Shown in pieces: positions 30,326 to 38,249 of a DNA stretch of 64,000 nucleotides (its first letter is position 1; each line of letters starts with the position of its first letter). Both the position numbers and the translations under genes were made by a program. Origin of the DNA: Mesorhizobium sp. (GTDB lineage Bacteria; Pseudomonadota; Alphaproteobacteria; Rhizobiales; Rhizobiaceae); contig SAQE01000003.1 in the NCBI GenBank assembly GCA_004020545.1, positions 1 through 64,000 on the forward strand. Reading direction: 5' to 3'. A model generated the notes under the pieces. That model was given only the letters and a program-made list of their open reading frames with translations. It ran no database searches and had not been told where the DNA came from.

Positions 30326-31279
30326 ATGATGAACAGGACCAGTATTCTCGCGGTGGCTTTGACGGCCGTCGTCGGGTTGGCGGCACCGGCTGCCGCTGCC
30401 ACGTCGCTCACCATCGGTATCAGCGGATGGACCGGATTTGCGCCGCTGACTTTAGCCAAGCAAGCCGGCCTCTTCGAGAAACATGGGCTCGATGTCACGC
30501 TGAAGAAGGTGCCGCAGGCGAGCCGTCCGCTCGCCATTGCCAGCGGCGACCTGCAATGCGCTGCAACCACGGTCGAGACCTGGATGGTGTGGAACGCCAG
30601 CGGCGTCACCACCAAGCAGATCTTCCAGCTCGACAAATCCTATGGCGCCGACGGCATCGTCGTGCGCAATGACATCAAGACGGTCGCCGACCTCAAGGGC
30701 AAGAACGTCGCGTCCTCCGCCCCTGGCACGTCGCCCTATTTCATGCTCGCCTGGGTGCTCAACAAGAACGGCATGTCGACCAAGGATGTGACGGTGGTCA
30801 ACCTGGAGCCGGATGCTGCGGCGCAGGCCTTCCTCGCCGGCCAGAACGACGCCGCCGTCACCTATGAGCCCTTCATTTCGGCGGTGCGCGACAAAACCGA
30901 CCAGGGTCATATCCTGGCGACCACGCTCGACTATCCGATGGTGATGGACACTGTCGGCTGCACGCCGGAGTTTCTCAAGGCCAATCCGGACGCCGCCAAG
31001 GCGCTGGCCGACAGCTATTTCGACGCGCTCGACATGATCAAGAAAGAGCCGCAAAAATCCTACGAGATCATGGGCGCCGACGTGAAGCAGTCGGCCAAGG
31101 AATTCGAGGATTCAGCCAAGTACCTGAAATGGGCCGACCGGGAAGAGAACAAGCAGTTCTTCACCAAGGATTTCCAGGATTTTTCCAAGACGGCGGCGGA
31201 GCTTTTGCTGCAGATGGGGCTGATCAAGGAAGCACCTGACGTGACGACGCTCGCCGACACCAGCGCGGTGGCTAACTGA
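30326..31279 (+). CDS. ABC transporter substrate-binding protein, NMT1/TauA type
   Basis: A 317-residue periplasmic binding protein with a signal peptide (MMNRTSILAVALTAVVGLAA, cleavage near APAAAA). SLTIGISGWTGFAPLTLAKQ and GLDVTLKKVPQASRPLAIAS are typical of the nitrate/taurine/sulfonate (NMT1/SsuA) class. It feeds the permease and ATPase that follow. The ligand is undetermined: this class includes binders of taurine, alkanesulfonates, nitrate, pyrimidines and urea-related amines. AAAAAGGGG precedes the ATG. About 170 bases with a GC hairpin and a RIME-like repeat separate it from the permease gene. Confidence 0.9.
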   Translation: MMNRTSILAVALTAVVGLAAPAAAATSLTIGISGWTGFAPLTLAKQAGLFEKHGLDVTLKKVPQASRPLAIASGDLQCAATTVETWMVWNASGVTTKQIFQLDKSYGADGIVVRNDIKTVADLKGKNVASSAPGTSPYFMLAWVLNKNGMSTKDVTVVNLEPDAAAQAFLAGQNDAAVTYEPFISAVRDKTDQGHILATTLDYPMVMDTVGCTPEFLKANPDAAKALADSYFDALDMIKKEPQKSYEIMGADVKQSAKEFEDSAKYLKWADREENKQFFTKDFQDFSKTAAELLLQMGLIKEAPDVTTLADTSAVAN

Positions 31280-31297
31280 TCGCGCGTCCCTCGACCG

Positions 31298-31325
31298 ACG
31301 GCGGCGACGAGCCGCCGCCGTTCCT
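31298..31325 (+). terminator. possible attenuating hairpin within the ABC operon
   Basis: A GC-rich stem (CGGCGGC with GCCGCCG, loop GACGA) is followed by a pyrimidine-rich TTCCTTCTCC tract 19 bases after the binding-protein stop. It could reduce read-through to the permease gene, as is common where the binding protein is made in excess. Confidence 0.4.
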
Positions 31326-31335
31326 TCTCCCTAAG

Positions 31336-31434
31336 GCGCGTCGCGATCTTTCAGGTTCGCTCCCTGCGCTTCAGGTTTTCGATTTTACGCATGTCGTTGT
31401 CCCGAAACCGGTTCCCACTTTCGGGAGACATCCT
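31336..31434 (+). repeat. RIME-like intergenic palindromic repeat (copy A)
   Basis: About 100 bases nearly identical to 38161-38248. A 5' part (CGCGATCTTTCAGGTTCGCT and on) is followed by a hairpin in which CCCGAAA pairs with TTTCGGG, flanked by ATGTC and GACAT. It interrupts the space between the binding-protein and permease genes of an ABC operon. Confidence 0.8.
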
Positions 31435-31451
31435 TTTAAGGACAGTGCCTG

Positions 31452-32228
31452 ATGCCGCGCCCCTTGCATCCCGTCCCGCCGGGCACCCGAACCGTGCTCG
31501 GTATCGCCTTCTTTGTGCTCTTCGTGGCGTTCTGGGCGTGGATCACGCTGGGCGGCCATGTGAACCGGATCTTTCTCGCCGATCCGCTGTCGATGCTTGG
31601 CGACGGTTGGCGGCTTTTGGTCGAGGACCGCTTCTGGCTCGACATCCTGATCACCATCTGGCGCGTCTTCGGCGGCTTCGTGCTGGCTTCGATCGTCGCC
31701 GTGCCGATCGGCATCGCGATGGGCGCCTGGAAGCCGATCGAGGCGTTCCTCGAGCCGTTCGTGTCCTTCGCCCGCTACCTGCCGGCTTCGGCGTTCATCC
31801 CGCTGCTCATCCTGTGGGCCGGCATCGGTGAACTGGAAAAGCTCCTGGTGATCTTCGTCGGCTCGGTATTCCAGATCATCCTGATCGTCGCGGTCAAGGT
31901 CGGCAGCACCAGGCGAGACCTGGTCGAGGCGGCCTACACGCTGGGCGCGACCGACAACGGCATCGTCAAGCGGGTGATCATGCCGGCCAACGCGCCGGAG
32001 ATCGCCGAGACGCTGCGGCTGGTGCTCGGCTGGGCCTGGACCTATGTCATCGTCGCCGAGCTGATCGGCTCGTCATCCGGCATCGGCTACATGATCATCA
32101 ACAGCCAGTCGCGGCTGGCGACCGGGCAGATCATCTTCGGCATCATCGTGATCGGGCTAATCGGACTGTTGTCCGACTTCGCCTTCAAGGCGCTCAACCG
32201 CTGGCTCTATCCGTGGAGCCTGGCGTGA
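31452..32228 (+). CDS. ABC transporter permease, SsuC/TauC type
   Basis: A 258-residue inner-membrane permease with about six helices. The EAA-type loop that contacts the ATPase is LVEAAYTLGATDNGIVKRVI, and the residues around it match the BPD_transp_1 family. It overlaps the ATPase gene by four bases (GTGA), supporting a three-gene transporter with the upstream binding protein. Confidence 0.93.
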   Translation: MPRPLHPVPPGTRTVLGIAFFVLFVAFWAWITLGGHVNRIFLADPLSMLGDGWRLLVEDRFWLDILITIWRVFGGFVLASIVAVPIGIAMGAWKPIEAFLEPFVSFARYLPASAFIPLLILWAGIGELEKLLVIFVGSVFQIILIVAVKVGSTRRDLVEAAYTLGATDNGIVKRVIMPANAPEIAETLRLVLGWAWTYVIVAELIGSSSGIGYMIINSQSRLATGQIIFGIIVIGLIGLLSDFAFKALNRWLYPWSLA

Positions 32229-33010
32229 GCAAGCTTCTCATCGAGGGAGTCTCGCGAACCTTCGCCGGGGTGCGTGGCGGTAATCCGGTGCAGGCTTTGC
32301 AGCCCGTCGACCTTTCGGTTGCGGCCAATGATTTCATCACCATCCTCGGCCCGTCCGGCTGCGGGAAATCGACGTTGCTCCGCATCGTGGCCGGGCTGGA
32401 GGCGCCGAGCACCGGCCATGTGCTGCTCGACGGCAAGGCCGTCATCAGGCCCGGCCCGGATCGCGGCATGGTCTTTCAGTCCTATACGCTGTTTCCCTGG
32501 CTGACGGTTGCCGAAAACATTGCCTTCGGCTTACGCGAGCGGGGCATGCCGGAACGCGAACGCAACGAGATCGTCGCCTCCTATGTCGACCTCGTCGGTC
32601 TGAAGGGTTTCGAAAACCATTGGCCGAAGCAGCTTTCAGGCGGCATGCAGCAGCGCACGGCGATCGCGCGCGCGCTTGCCAACGACCCGGCGATCCTCTT
32701 GCTCGACGAGCCGTTCGGCGCGCTCGATAACCAGACGCGCGGGCTGATGCAGGAATTGCTGCTCGGCATCTGGGAGCGGCGCAAGAAAACGGTGCTGTTC
32801 GTCACCCACGACATCGAGGAGGCAATCTTCATGGCTTCGCGCGTGGTCGTGATGAGCGCGCGGCCTGGCCGCATCAAATCGGACGTGCCCGTCGACCTGC
32901 CGCATCCGCGCCACTACACGCTGAAGACCAGCCCGGAATTCTCGATGCTGAAGGCGCAATTGACCGAAGATATTCGCATCGAAGCGATGCGGACGGCGCA
33001 GTCTGTTTAG
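32225..33010 (+). CDS. ABC transporter ATPase, SsuB/TauB type
   Basis: A 261-residue nucleotide-binding subunit. The Walker A is GPSGCGKST, the signature LSGGMQQRTAIARAL, the Walker B ILLLDEPFGALD and the switch histidine FVTHDIEEA; all are intact. I start at the GTG that overlaps the permease stop; a GTG 12 bases upstream is possible. It ends 18 bases from the convergent GlxA-type regulator gene. Confidence 0.94.
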   Translation: MSKLLIEGVSRTFAGVRGGNPVQALQPVDLSVAANDFITILGPSGCGKSTLLRIVAGLEAPSTGHVLLDGKAVIRPGPDRGMVFQSYTLFPWLTVAENIAFGLRERGMPERERNEIVASYVDLVGLKGFENHWPKQLSGGMQQRTAIARALANDPAILLLDEPFGALDNQTRGLMQELLLGIWERRKKTVLFVTHDIEEAIFMASRVVVMSARPGRIKSDVPVDLPHPRHYTLKTSPEFSMLKAQLTEDIRIEAMRTAQSV

Positions 33011-33028
33011 CTTCCGGAGCGTTGTTGC

Positions 33029-34108
33029 TCAGGCTGCCAGCAACTGCTTGCGGTCGACGCGCTCCTGCTGCGGCGAGCGGGCATAGAGCTCGCGGTAGCA
33101 TTTGGAGAAGTGCGAGGCCGAGACGAAGCCGCAGGCAACCGCCACCTCGACCACAGGCATCGACGACTGGATGAGAAGATGCCTGGCGCGGTCGAGCCGG
33201 ATCTCCAGGTAGTAACGGGCGGGGGAGCGGCCCATCTCGGTGCGGAACAGGCGCTCGATCTGCCGGCGCGATAGATCGACATGATCGGCGATCTCGATCA
33301 GCGACAGCGGCTCGGAGAGATTCGCTTCCATCAATTCGATGATGGTCAGCACCTTGGAGTTCTGGACGCCGAGGCGCGCCCGCAGCGGCAAGCGCTGGCG
33401 ATCGGTCGGGCTGCGCACGCGGTCGGTCAGCACCTGCTCGCAGACGCGGTTGACGAGGCTTTCGTCGAAGTCGTCGCCGATTAGCTTCAGCATCATGTCG
33501 AGCGCGGCGGTGCCGCCGGCGCAGGTATAGACGTTCTGGTCAACCTCGAAGAGGTCGGCGAAGACGTTGGCCTTGGGGAAGGCCTCCGAAAAGCCCGGCA
33601 GGTTTTCCCAGTGAATGGCGCAGCGCTTGTTGGAAAGCAGCCCGGCAGCGGCCAGGATATGCGCGCCGGTGCACAGGCCGCCGACCGCGACTCCGCGATT
33701 GTATTCCTCACGCAGCCAGGCGAAGGCCGACTTGTTGTGGTAGCGCTCGACATTGATGCCGCTGCAGACGATCGCCATGTTCGGTCTGTCTGGCCCCGCC
33801 ATCTTCTTGCGCTCTTCCTCGAGCGAGGTGTTGACGGCGCATTCGACGCCGTTCGAGGCGCGTACGGGCTTGCCGTCGATGCTGGCCAGGCGCCAGCTAT
33901 AGGCATCGTAGCCGAGCATCCGATTGGCCGAGCGCAGCGGGTCGAGCGCCGTCGCGAAGGCGATCATGGTGAAGTCGGGAATAAGGAAGAATACGAACGA
34001 CCTCTTGATCGGGTGCTTTACGGCATTCACGGTAAACCTCACGCGGCCATGACGCGAACAGAATGTCGCTAATAGCATAGCGACATCAGGAAAAATCATT
34101 CCTGTCAA
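33029..34108 (-). CDS. GlxA-family transcriptional regulator (GbdR/CdhR-like)
   Basis: A regulator of up to 359 residues combining a DJ-1/PfpI (GATase1-like) sensing domain with a C-terminal AraC double HTH. Landmarks are FFLIPDFTMIAFATALDPLR, GVAVGGLCTGAHILAAAGLL and the terminal DLSRRQIERLFRTEMGRSPA and FVSASHFSKCYRELYARSP. Pseudomonas GbdR, a member of the same group, activates glycine-betaine, dimethylglycine and sarcosine catabolic genes. This makes it a candidate regulator for the sox, dehydrogenase or corrinoid genes here, or of the convergent ABC transporter (inference). The first 30 residues look non-homologous, so the true start may be a GTG near 34030. Confidence 0.88.
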   Translation of the reverse strand: MTGMIFPDVAMLLATFCSRHGRVRFTVNAVKHPIKRSFVFFLIPDFTMIAFATALDPLRSANRMLGYDAYSWRLASIDGKPVRASNGVECAVNTSLEEERKKMAGPDRPNMAIVCSGINVERYHNKSAFAWLREEYNRGVAVGGLCTGAHILAAAGLLSNKRCAIHWENLPGFSEAFPKANVFADLFEVDQNVYTCAGGTAALDMMLKLIGDDFDESLVNRVCEQVLTDRVRSPTDRQRLPLRARLGVQNSKVLTIIELMEANLSEPLSLIEIADHVDLSRRQIERLFRTEMGRSPARYYLEIRLDRARHLLIQSSMPVVEVAVACGFVSASHFSKCYRELYARSPQQERVDRKQLLAA

Positions 34109-34226
34109 TCGGGTAGACGGCTAAGTGAAGATTAAATTTGCGACACGGGTCGCAAATGGGCAATCGCCGATGGCGCGAGCCTGGAGATACCACCTCAGGT
34201 ATCCAACGAACCGCGCCGTCAAAATG

Positions 34227-34258
34227 AAAACGCCGCCTTGGCGAAGCCCGGCGGCGTT
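34227..34258 (-). terminator. intrinsic terminator (minus strand)
   Basis: AACGCCGCC pairs with GGCGGCGTT around a short loop and runs into TTTTCATTTT on the minus strand, 46 bases after the stop of the 44-residue protein gene. Confidence 0.8.
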
Positions 34259-34304
34259 GTGATCAAGTCGGGTAACGGCGCGAGCTGTCCCGTCGAACGA
34301 GTGC

Positions 34305-34439
34305 TCAGGCAACGAAGCCGAGGCGGGCAGCGGCCATAGCGCCGGTCTGGCCGGGCATGGTCTTGGCAAGACGCTGACGCTCGAGAGCGGTCGTCAGGTT
34401 CATTTCGCGGCGGGTGAACAGGCGGGCAAAGAGCTTCAT
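34305..34439 (-). CDS. 44-residue basic small protein
   Basis: The predicted product starts MKLFARLFTRREMNLTTALE and is rich in Arg and Ala. GGAG lies six bases upstream of the chosen ATG, the last of three consecutive ATG codons, and a good intrinsic terminator follows. This makes a real small gene likely. I do not recognise a family; its setting next to DUF1127 genes and a size under 50 residues suggest a regulatory small protein of the same general kind. Confidence 0.62.
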   Translation of the reverse strand: MKLFARLFTRREMNLTTALERQRLAKTMPGQTGAMAAARLGFVA

Positions 34440-34721
34440 CATCATCTCCATTTGGTTGCTCAGACGGGTCGCCTTCGCTTGATGGAGTGGGGCAGCTCGT
34501 TTTTGCTGAGAGCTGATATAGGCTTGGTTCAGCAAAAACTAAATCGCAAAAACGAAGCGCTTGATATGAAAAGCGACATGGATTGCGACATATTTGGGCA
34601 AATTGCCCCGAATTTACGATTGTTTACAAGGCATTAAGTAGAGCGGCGCCGTGCTATGCGAGTGGTTCATATGCGTCATGCGCCAACAGCATGACTGGAA
34701 AACTCGTTTGAGTGCAAACAA

Positions 34722-34751
34722 AAAGGCCTGCCGGTTGATGCGGCAGGCCTT
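34722..34751 (-). terminator. intrinsic terminator (minus strand)
   Basis: An 11-base perfect stem (AAGGCCTGCCG with CGGCAGGCCTT), a seven-base loop and, on the minus strand, a T-rich TTTTTGTTTG tail lie 22 bases after the DUF1127 gene. Confidence 0.92.
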
Positions 34752-34772
34752 CAGCACTGAATGCACACTTTG

Positions 34773-34958
34773 TTACTTTGCTCCGGCCCAGGTTCCGACG
34801 CCGAGGCGCACACCGGTCTTGGCATCGGCGGCTTCCGGCCAGCCAATATCCTTCTGCAGCTCGATCGGCAGCGAATGGATTGCGCGTTCGGTCTGGTAGC
34901 GGGCGCGGGCGGCGCTGAATTCGGTCGCGAGCCGACCGATAGACGACAGGATAGACAT
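34773..34958 (-). CDS. DUF1127 small protein
   Basis: A 61-residue protein whose central segment YQTERAIHSLPIELQKDIGWP is the DUF1127 (YjiS-like) signature, at about residues 22-43 (Arg-Ala-Ile, Leu-Pro, Gln-Lys-Asp-Ile-Gly-Trp-Pro). AGGAG precedes the ATG and a strong terminator follows. DUF1127 proteins in alphaproteobacteria affect small-RNA turnover, phosphate or stress physiology. A paralogue of the same length lies at 37276-37461. Upstream methionine at 34997 is unlikely because it precedes the ribosome-binding site. Confidence 0.9.
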   Translation of the reverse strand: MSILSSIGRLATEFSAARARYQTERAIHSLPIELQKDIGWPEAADAKTGVRLGVGTWAGAK

Positions 34959-35179
34959 TTTCTTTCTCCTCGATTCGGGCAGGGAGGCGCCCGGCAAATG
35001 CGTTTGCGTCAGGTCTGTTTCAGCTTCATTTCATGTCGATTGCAGGTCCGTGTCGGGTCGTTTCATGGCTGCTTTTGGCAGCATCCTGTATCGATCGAGT
35101 TGACTATGCGCCTGAAGTGATGTTCAATCAAACGAAATGGGATGATCGTTTGCATCAGAAAAATTGAAGGTAAGCTCCG

Positions 35180-36079
35180 ATGAACGCCCCGCTCAACCAT
35201 CCTCTGCCGCTGCTCGATCTCGATGTTCTGCGCACCTTCGTGGCGATCGCCGAGACCGGCAGCTTCACCACCGCCGCCAATGCGGTGTTCCGCACGCCGT
35301 CGGCCGTCTCCATGCAGATCAAGAAGCTGGAGGACATTCTCGGCCGCTCCGTCTTCGCGCGCGACGCGCGTTCGGTGACGCTGACCACGGATGGCGAGGT
35401 GCTGCTCGGCTATGCCCGGCGGCTTCTGTCGATCAACCGCGAGGTGGTGTCGAAGTTCATCATTCCCGACATTGTCGGCGTGGTGCGGCTCGGCTCCCCG
35501 GACGATTATGGCGAGCGCGTGCTGCCGCATGTCTTGAAGCGCTTCGCGCAGTCGCATCCGTCGATCGCCGTCGACGTCACCATCGATCAGAGCAGCAATC
35601 TGCGCCGCCGCATGGACGACCGCGCGCTCGACCTCACGCTGCTCACCAATTCCTACAAGACCAGCGCGCTCGGCGCCGAGGTGCTTTTGACCGAGCCGAT
35701 CGTCTGGGCGGGCGCCAAGGGTGGCTGCGCGCATCTGCGCGAACCGCTGCCGGTGTCGCTGTGGGAAGAGGGCTGCGCCTGGCGGGCCGGTGCCCTGGAA
35801 GCGCTCGGGCGCGAGGGCCGCAACTACCGCGTTGCCTATATGAGCGCCCACACGGCCGGCCAGCGCGCCGCGATCATGGCCGACCTCGCCGTGGCGCCAC
35901 TGCCAAAATCCTTCCTCGGCGACGATATGGTCGAGCTAGGCCAGAAGGACGGCATGCCCGATATCGGCACCTACAATCTCGCCATGGTGGTGGCGCCCGA
36001 CGCCAGCGCGCCGGTGAAGGCCGTCGCCGATCACATCCGCGCGACGTTCGAACTGTTCCGGGAAACGGGAAAATTCTGA
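35180..36079 (+). CDS. LysR-family transcriptional regulator
   Basis: A 299-residue LysR regulator. The N-terminal winged HTH reads LRTFVAIAETGSFTTAANAV and VFRTPSAVSMQIKKLEDILG (about residues 17-55); residues about 95-295 form the periplasmic-binding-like effector domain. It ends two bases from the convergent hydrolase gene, an arrangement that does not reveal the target. A divergent DUF1127 gene shares the 221-base upstream region and may be a target. Confidence 0.93.
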   Translation: MNAPLNHPLPLLDLDVLRTFVAIAETGSFTTAANAVFRTPSAVSMQIKKLEDILGRSVFARDARSVTLTTDGEVLLGYARRLLSINREVVSKFIIPDIVGVVRLGSPDDYGERVLPHVLKRFAQSHPSIAVDVTIDQSSNLRRRMDDRALDLTLLTNSYKTSALGAEVLLTEPIVWAGAKGGCAHLREPLPVSLWEEGCAWRAGALEALGREGRNYRVAYMSAHTAGQRAAIMADLAVAPLPKSFLGDDMVELGQKDGMPDIGTYNLAMVVAPDASAPVKAVADHIRATFELFRETGKF

Positions 36080-36080
36080 G

Positions 36081-37046
36081 CTATTCGGCCGCCGCCGCAG
36101 GCCGTGCCGCGTAGGCAGTACCGGTCCGGCGCGGTGCGCGGGCCGGTCGCGGTGTCGGTTCGCCCGTGAGGAAGTCGACGATGCTGTCGCGCGCGCGTCG
36201 CGCCTCCGGCATCTCGATCAGCGGCCAGACGTGGAACATGCCTTCCTCATAGACCACGTCGACCTCGACGCCTGCGGCGCGCGCCCGTTCGGCGAAGATC
36301 AGATTGTCGGGGCTGAGGAGGTCGCGCGAACCGGTGAGCAGCAGCGTCTTCGGCAGCACGGAAAGATCGCCGTAGAGCGGGCTGATGTGCCAGTCGGAGC
36401 GGTCGATGCCGGCGCTGTAGAGCCGGATCGCCTCGAGCCCACCGGGAATGCCGAGCCAGGGATCGTCGCGCTCCGCCTCGAATACCTCCGGATTGGACAG
36501 CGACATGTCGAGGCCGGGCGAGATCAGCACGTGGCGCGATGGTGTTGGAAGGCCTTTCTCGGCGCCCATCATGGTGAGCACCACGGCCATGTTGCCGCCG
36601 GCGGAATCGCCCATGAAGACGATGTCCCCGGCATCGGTCTCTTCGAGCATGCGCCGATAGACGTCGCCGACCATGCCGAACATGTCATGGAAGTTGTGCT
36701 CCGGCGCGATCGGATAGATCGGCACGGTGACGCCGAAGCCCAGCCGCTCCGCCATCTCGGCGATCAGCACCCAGTGATAGGATGTCATCTGAAAGACGAA
36801 GGCGCCGCCATGCAGATAGAGGATGCGCCGGCTTTCGCCGGCCGTCGGCGCGATCTCATAAACGGGAAAGCCACCGACGCTGGTCTCGGCGATGTCGAGC
36901 CGCGCTTTCAGCAAGGCCGGCGGACGATAGTCTTCGGTCTTGCGGGCGTAGGCGATCCAGCGCTGCAGGTTCTCGGGACTAGAAAAGGCCTTCTTGCGGC
37001 TGTGCCTGAGAATGAACGAGACGACGTGGCTTTTCAGACTGGGCAT
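36081..37046 (-). CDS. alpha/beta hydrolase, hormone-sensitive-lipase family
   Basis: A 321-residue esterase/lipase. HGGAF at about 79-83 forms the oxyanion hole and GDSAGG at about 146-151 carries the nucleophile Ser148; an Asp/Glu and the His in EGMFHVWPL complete the triad. The family hydrolyses short- to medium-chain esters. I start at MPSLKSHVVS; the longer frame to 37145 has no clear leader. The C-terminal tail is proline- and arginine-rich (PTPRPARAPRR). Substrate unknown. Confidence 0.88.
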   Translation of the reverse strand: MPSLKSHVVSFILRHSRKKAFSSPENLQRWIAYARKTEDYRPPALLKARLDIAETSVGGFPVYEIAPTAGESRRILYLHGGAFVFQMTSYHWVLIAEMAERLGFGVTVPIYPIAPEHNFHDMFGMVGDVYRRMLEETDAGDIVFMGDSAGGNMAVVLTMMGAEKGLPTPSRHVLISPGLDMSLSNPEVFEAERDDPWLGIPGGLEAIRLYSAGIDRSDWHISPLYGDLSVLPKTLLLTGSRDLLSPDNLIFAERARAAGVEVDVVYEEGMFHVWPLIEMPEARRARDSIVDFLTGEPTPRPARAPRRTGTAYAARPAAAAE

Positions 37047-37213
37047 ACGGATACACGGAATTCGGCAGAGCCGACTAAAAGAATTCCCCCCACCATTCGA
37101 AGATTGTATCTCAGCTAAAAATGTCAAGGTTCGCCGGGGGCACATCGACGTGATCCCGGTGGCGGTGCCTCAAGCCCTGGCAGCAGCGCGGCGCGAAGCT
37201 TGTTGTCGCCGGT

Positions 37214-37240
37214 CGCCGGGGCCGCTTGCCGGCCCCGGCG
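37214..37240. terminator. GC-rich perfect hairpin after a DUF1127 gene
   Basis: CGCCGGGGCCG pairs perfectly with CGGCCCCGGCG around a five-base loop, 35 bases past the DUF1127 stop. It lacks a T-run on the minus strand, so termination is uncertain. Confidence 0.4.
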
Positions 37241-37275
37241 TTTGCCGAGCAGCTTGCATTTGTCGGCGAAGGTCA

Positions 37276-37461
37276 TCAGCGCGGCGTGCCCAGAAGCAGC
37301 TTGTGAAGAGCTGCCTGCGGGTCGCTCGGCGGCGAGGCCGGCCAGCCGATATCCTTCTGGACATGCGCGGGCAGGTCGTTGAGCGCACGGATCGCCTTGT
37401 TGCGGGCATGGGCCTGCCTGATGGTCACGCCGAAGCGGCCGAGATTCTCGAACATCGACAT
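37276..37461 (-). CDS. DUF1127 small protein (paralogue)
   Basis: A 61-residue protein starting MSMFENLGRFGVTIRQAHAR. NKAIRALNDLPAHVQKDIGW is the DUF1127 core and shares QKDIGWP with the other copy. AGGGAG lies six bases before the chosen ATG; the two neighbouring ATGs at 37467 and 37455 are less well placed. The gene sits between the hydrolase and a 350-base noncoding stretch. Likely a small regulatory protein, by family. Confidence 0.88.
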   Translation of the reverse strand: MSMFENLGRFGVTIRQAHARNKAIRALNDLPAHVQKDIGWPASPPSDPQAALHKLLLGTPR

Positions 37462-37812
37462 TTTCATCTCCCTTGAGGAGCGGAGCCGAGGACCATCCCC
37501 GGCCGCCGTCCGATGGGCCGTTAAATGTCTCGCGCATGTATCGGATGGATTTCGCGAAAACAGCGTTTCGGTTTCCGGATCGGCGGATCTGGAAACATTT
37601 GCATGCAAATGAAATCGAACGCGTTGGTTTTACGTCTCGACAAAGAGGGAATTTCATTGCCAAGCGACCTCCGGTGGATGAGGTCACCGCACCGAGGGAA
37701 CTATATTCGTCCGTGCGTTGTGGATGGCAAGATCTGTTCGTGGGAAGGGGAATTCACAACTCCCCGGATATGATCTAGTCTTGCCGCTCAAAGAAATCGC
37801 AAGGTGGCAACC
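37462..37812. other. noncoding stretch upstream of a DUF1127 gene
   Basis: About 350 bases without a gene I can support. It is noticeably more AT-rich than its surroundings, especially around 37550-37640, and must hold the promoter of the DUF1127 gene and that of the 52-residue protein that follows. Short open frames here have no ribosome-binding site or family match. An unannotated small RNA is possible but I see no clear terminator. Confidence 0.35.
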
Positions 37813-37971
37813 ATGGAAGCGATCTTTGACGACATAACCGAAGTTCTTCGGCAACCCCGCACAGACGTTTGGGGCAAGGCTCGAGCCATCGTCCTCGATC
37901 TGGCCGGCAAGCTCCTCACCGGCCTGGCGATCGGCATAGGTTTCGCCATCGTCCACGCCATCGCCGGTTGA
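37813..37971 (+). CDS. 52-residue small membrane protein
   Basis: The product starts MEAIFDDITEVLRQPRTDVW, with a charged N-terminal half, and ends in a glycine-rich hydrophobic helix KLLTGLAIGIGFAIVHAIAG that can span the membrane. AAGG lies nine bases upstream of the ATG. I know no family for it. The combination of a plausible leader and a clean single helix argues for a real gene, but homologues are needed to be sure. Confidence 0.5.
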   Translation: MEAIFDDITEVLRQPRTDVWGKARAIVLDLAGKLLTGLAIGIGFAIVHAIAG

Positions 37972-38160
37972 AGCCGCTTACATATCAGCACTGCAAAATA
38001 GAGCGCGCCGTGCCGACGGCGCGACTGCATTTGCGGAAGTGTCGGCGCCGCCATCACCTTGGCCCCATAGGACGATGGTGCTGATCGCCCCTAAGGATGG
38101 CTGGCAGGGTGGATTATGCGCGAGCTACCCGCTTGGCCGCTGCCATGATGGCGGATCAAG

Positions 38161-38248
38161 CGCATCGCGATCTTTCAGATTCGCTCTATGCGCTTAGGCT
38201 TTTGATTTACGCATGTCCCGAAACCGGTTCCCACTTCGGGAGACATGC
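38161..38248 (+). repeat. RIME-like intergenic palindromic repeat (copy B)
   Basis: Matches copy A at 31336-31434 over its whole length, with small differences, including loss of about five bases (GTTGT) between ATGTC and CCCGAAA. It ends one base before the stop codon of the minus-strand ASKHA gene, so it forms the 3' end of that transcript. Confidence 0.8.
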
Positions 38249-38249
38249 T

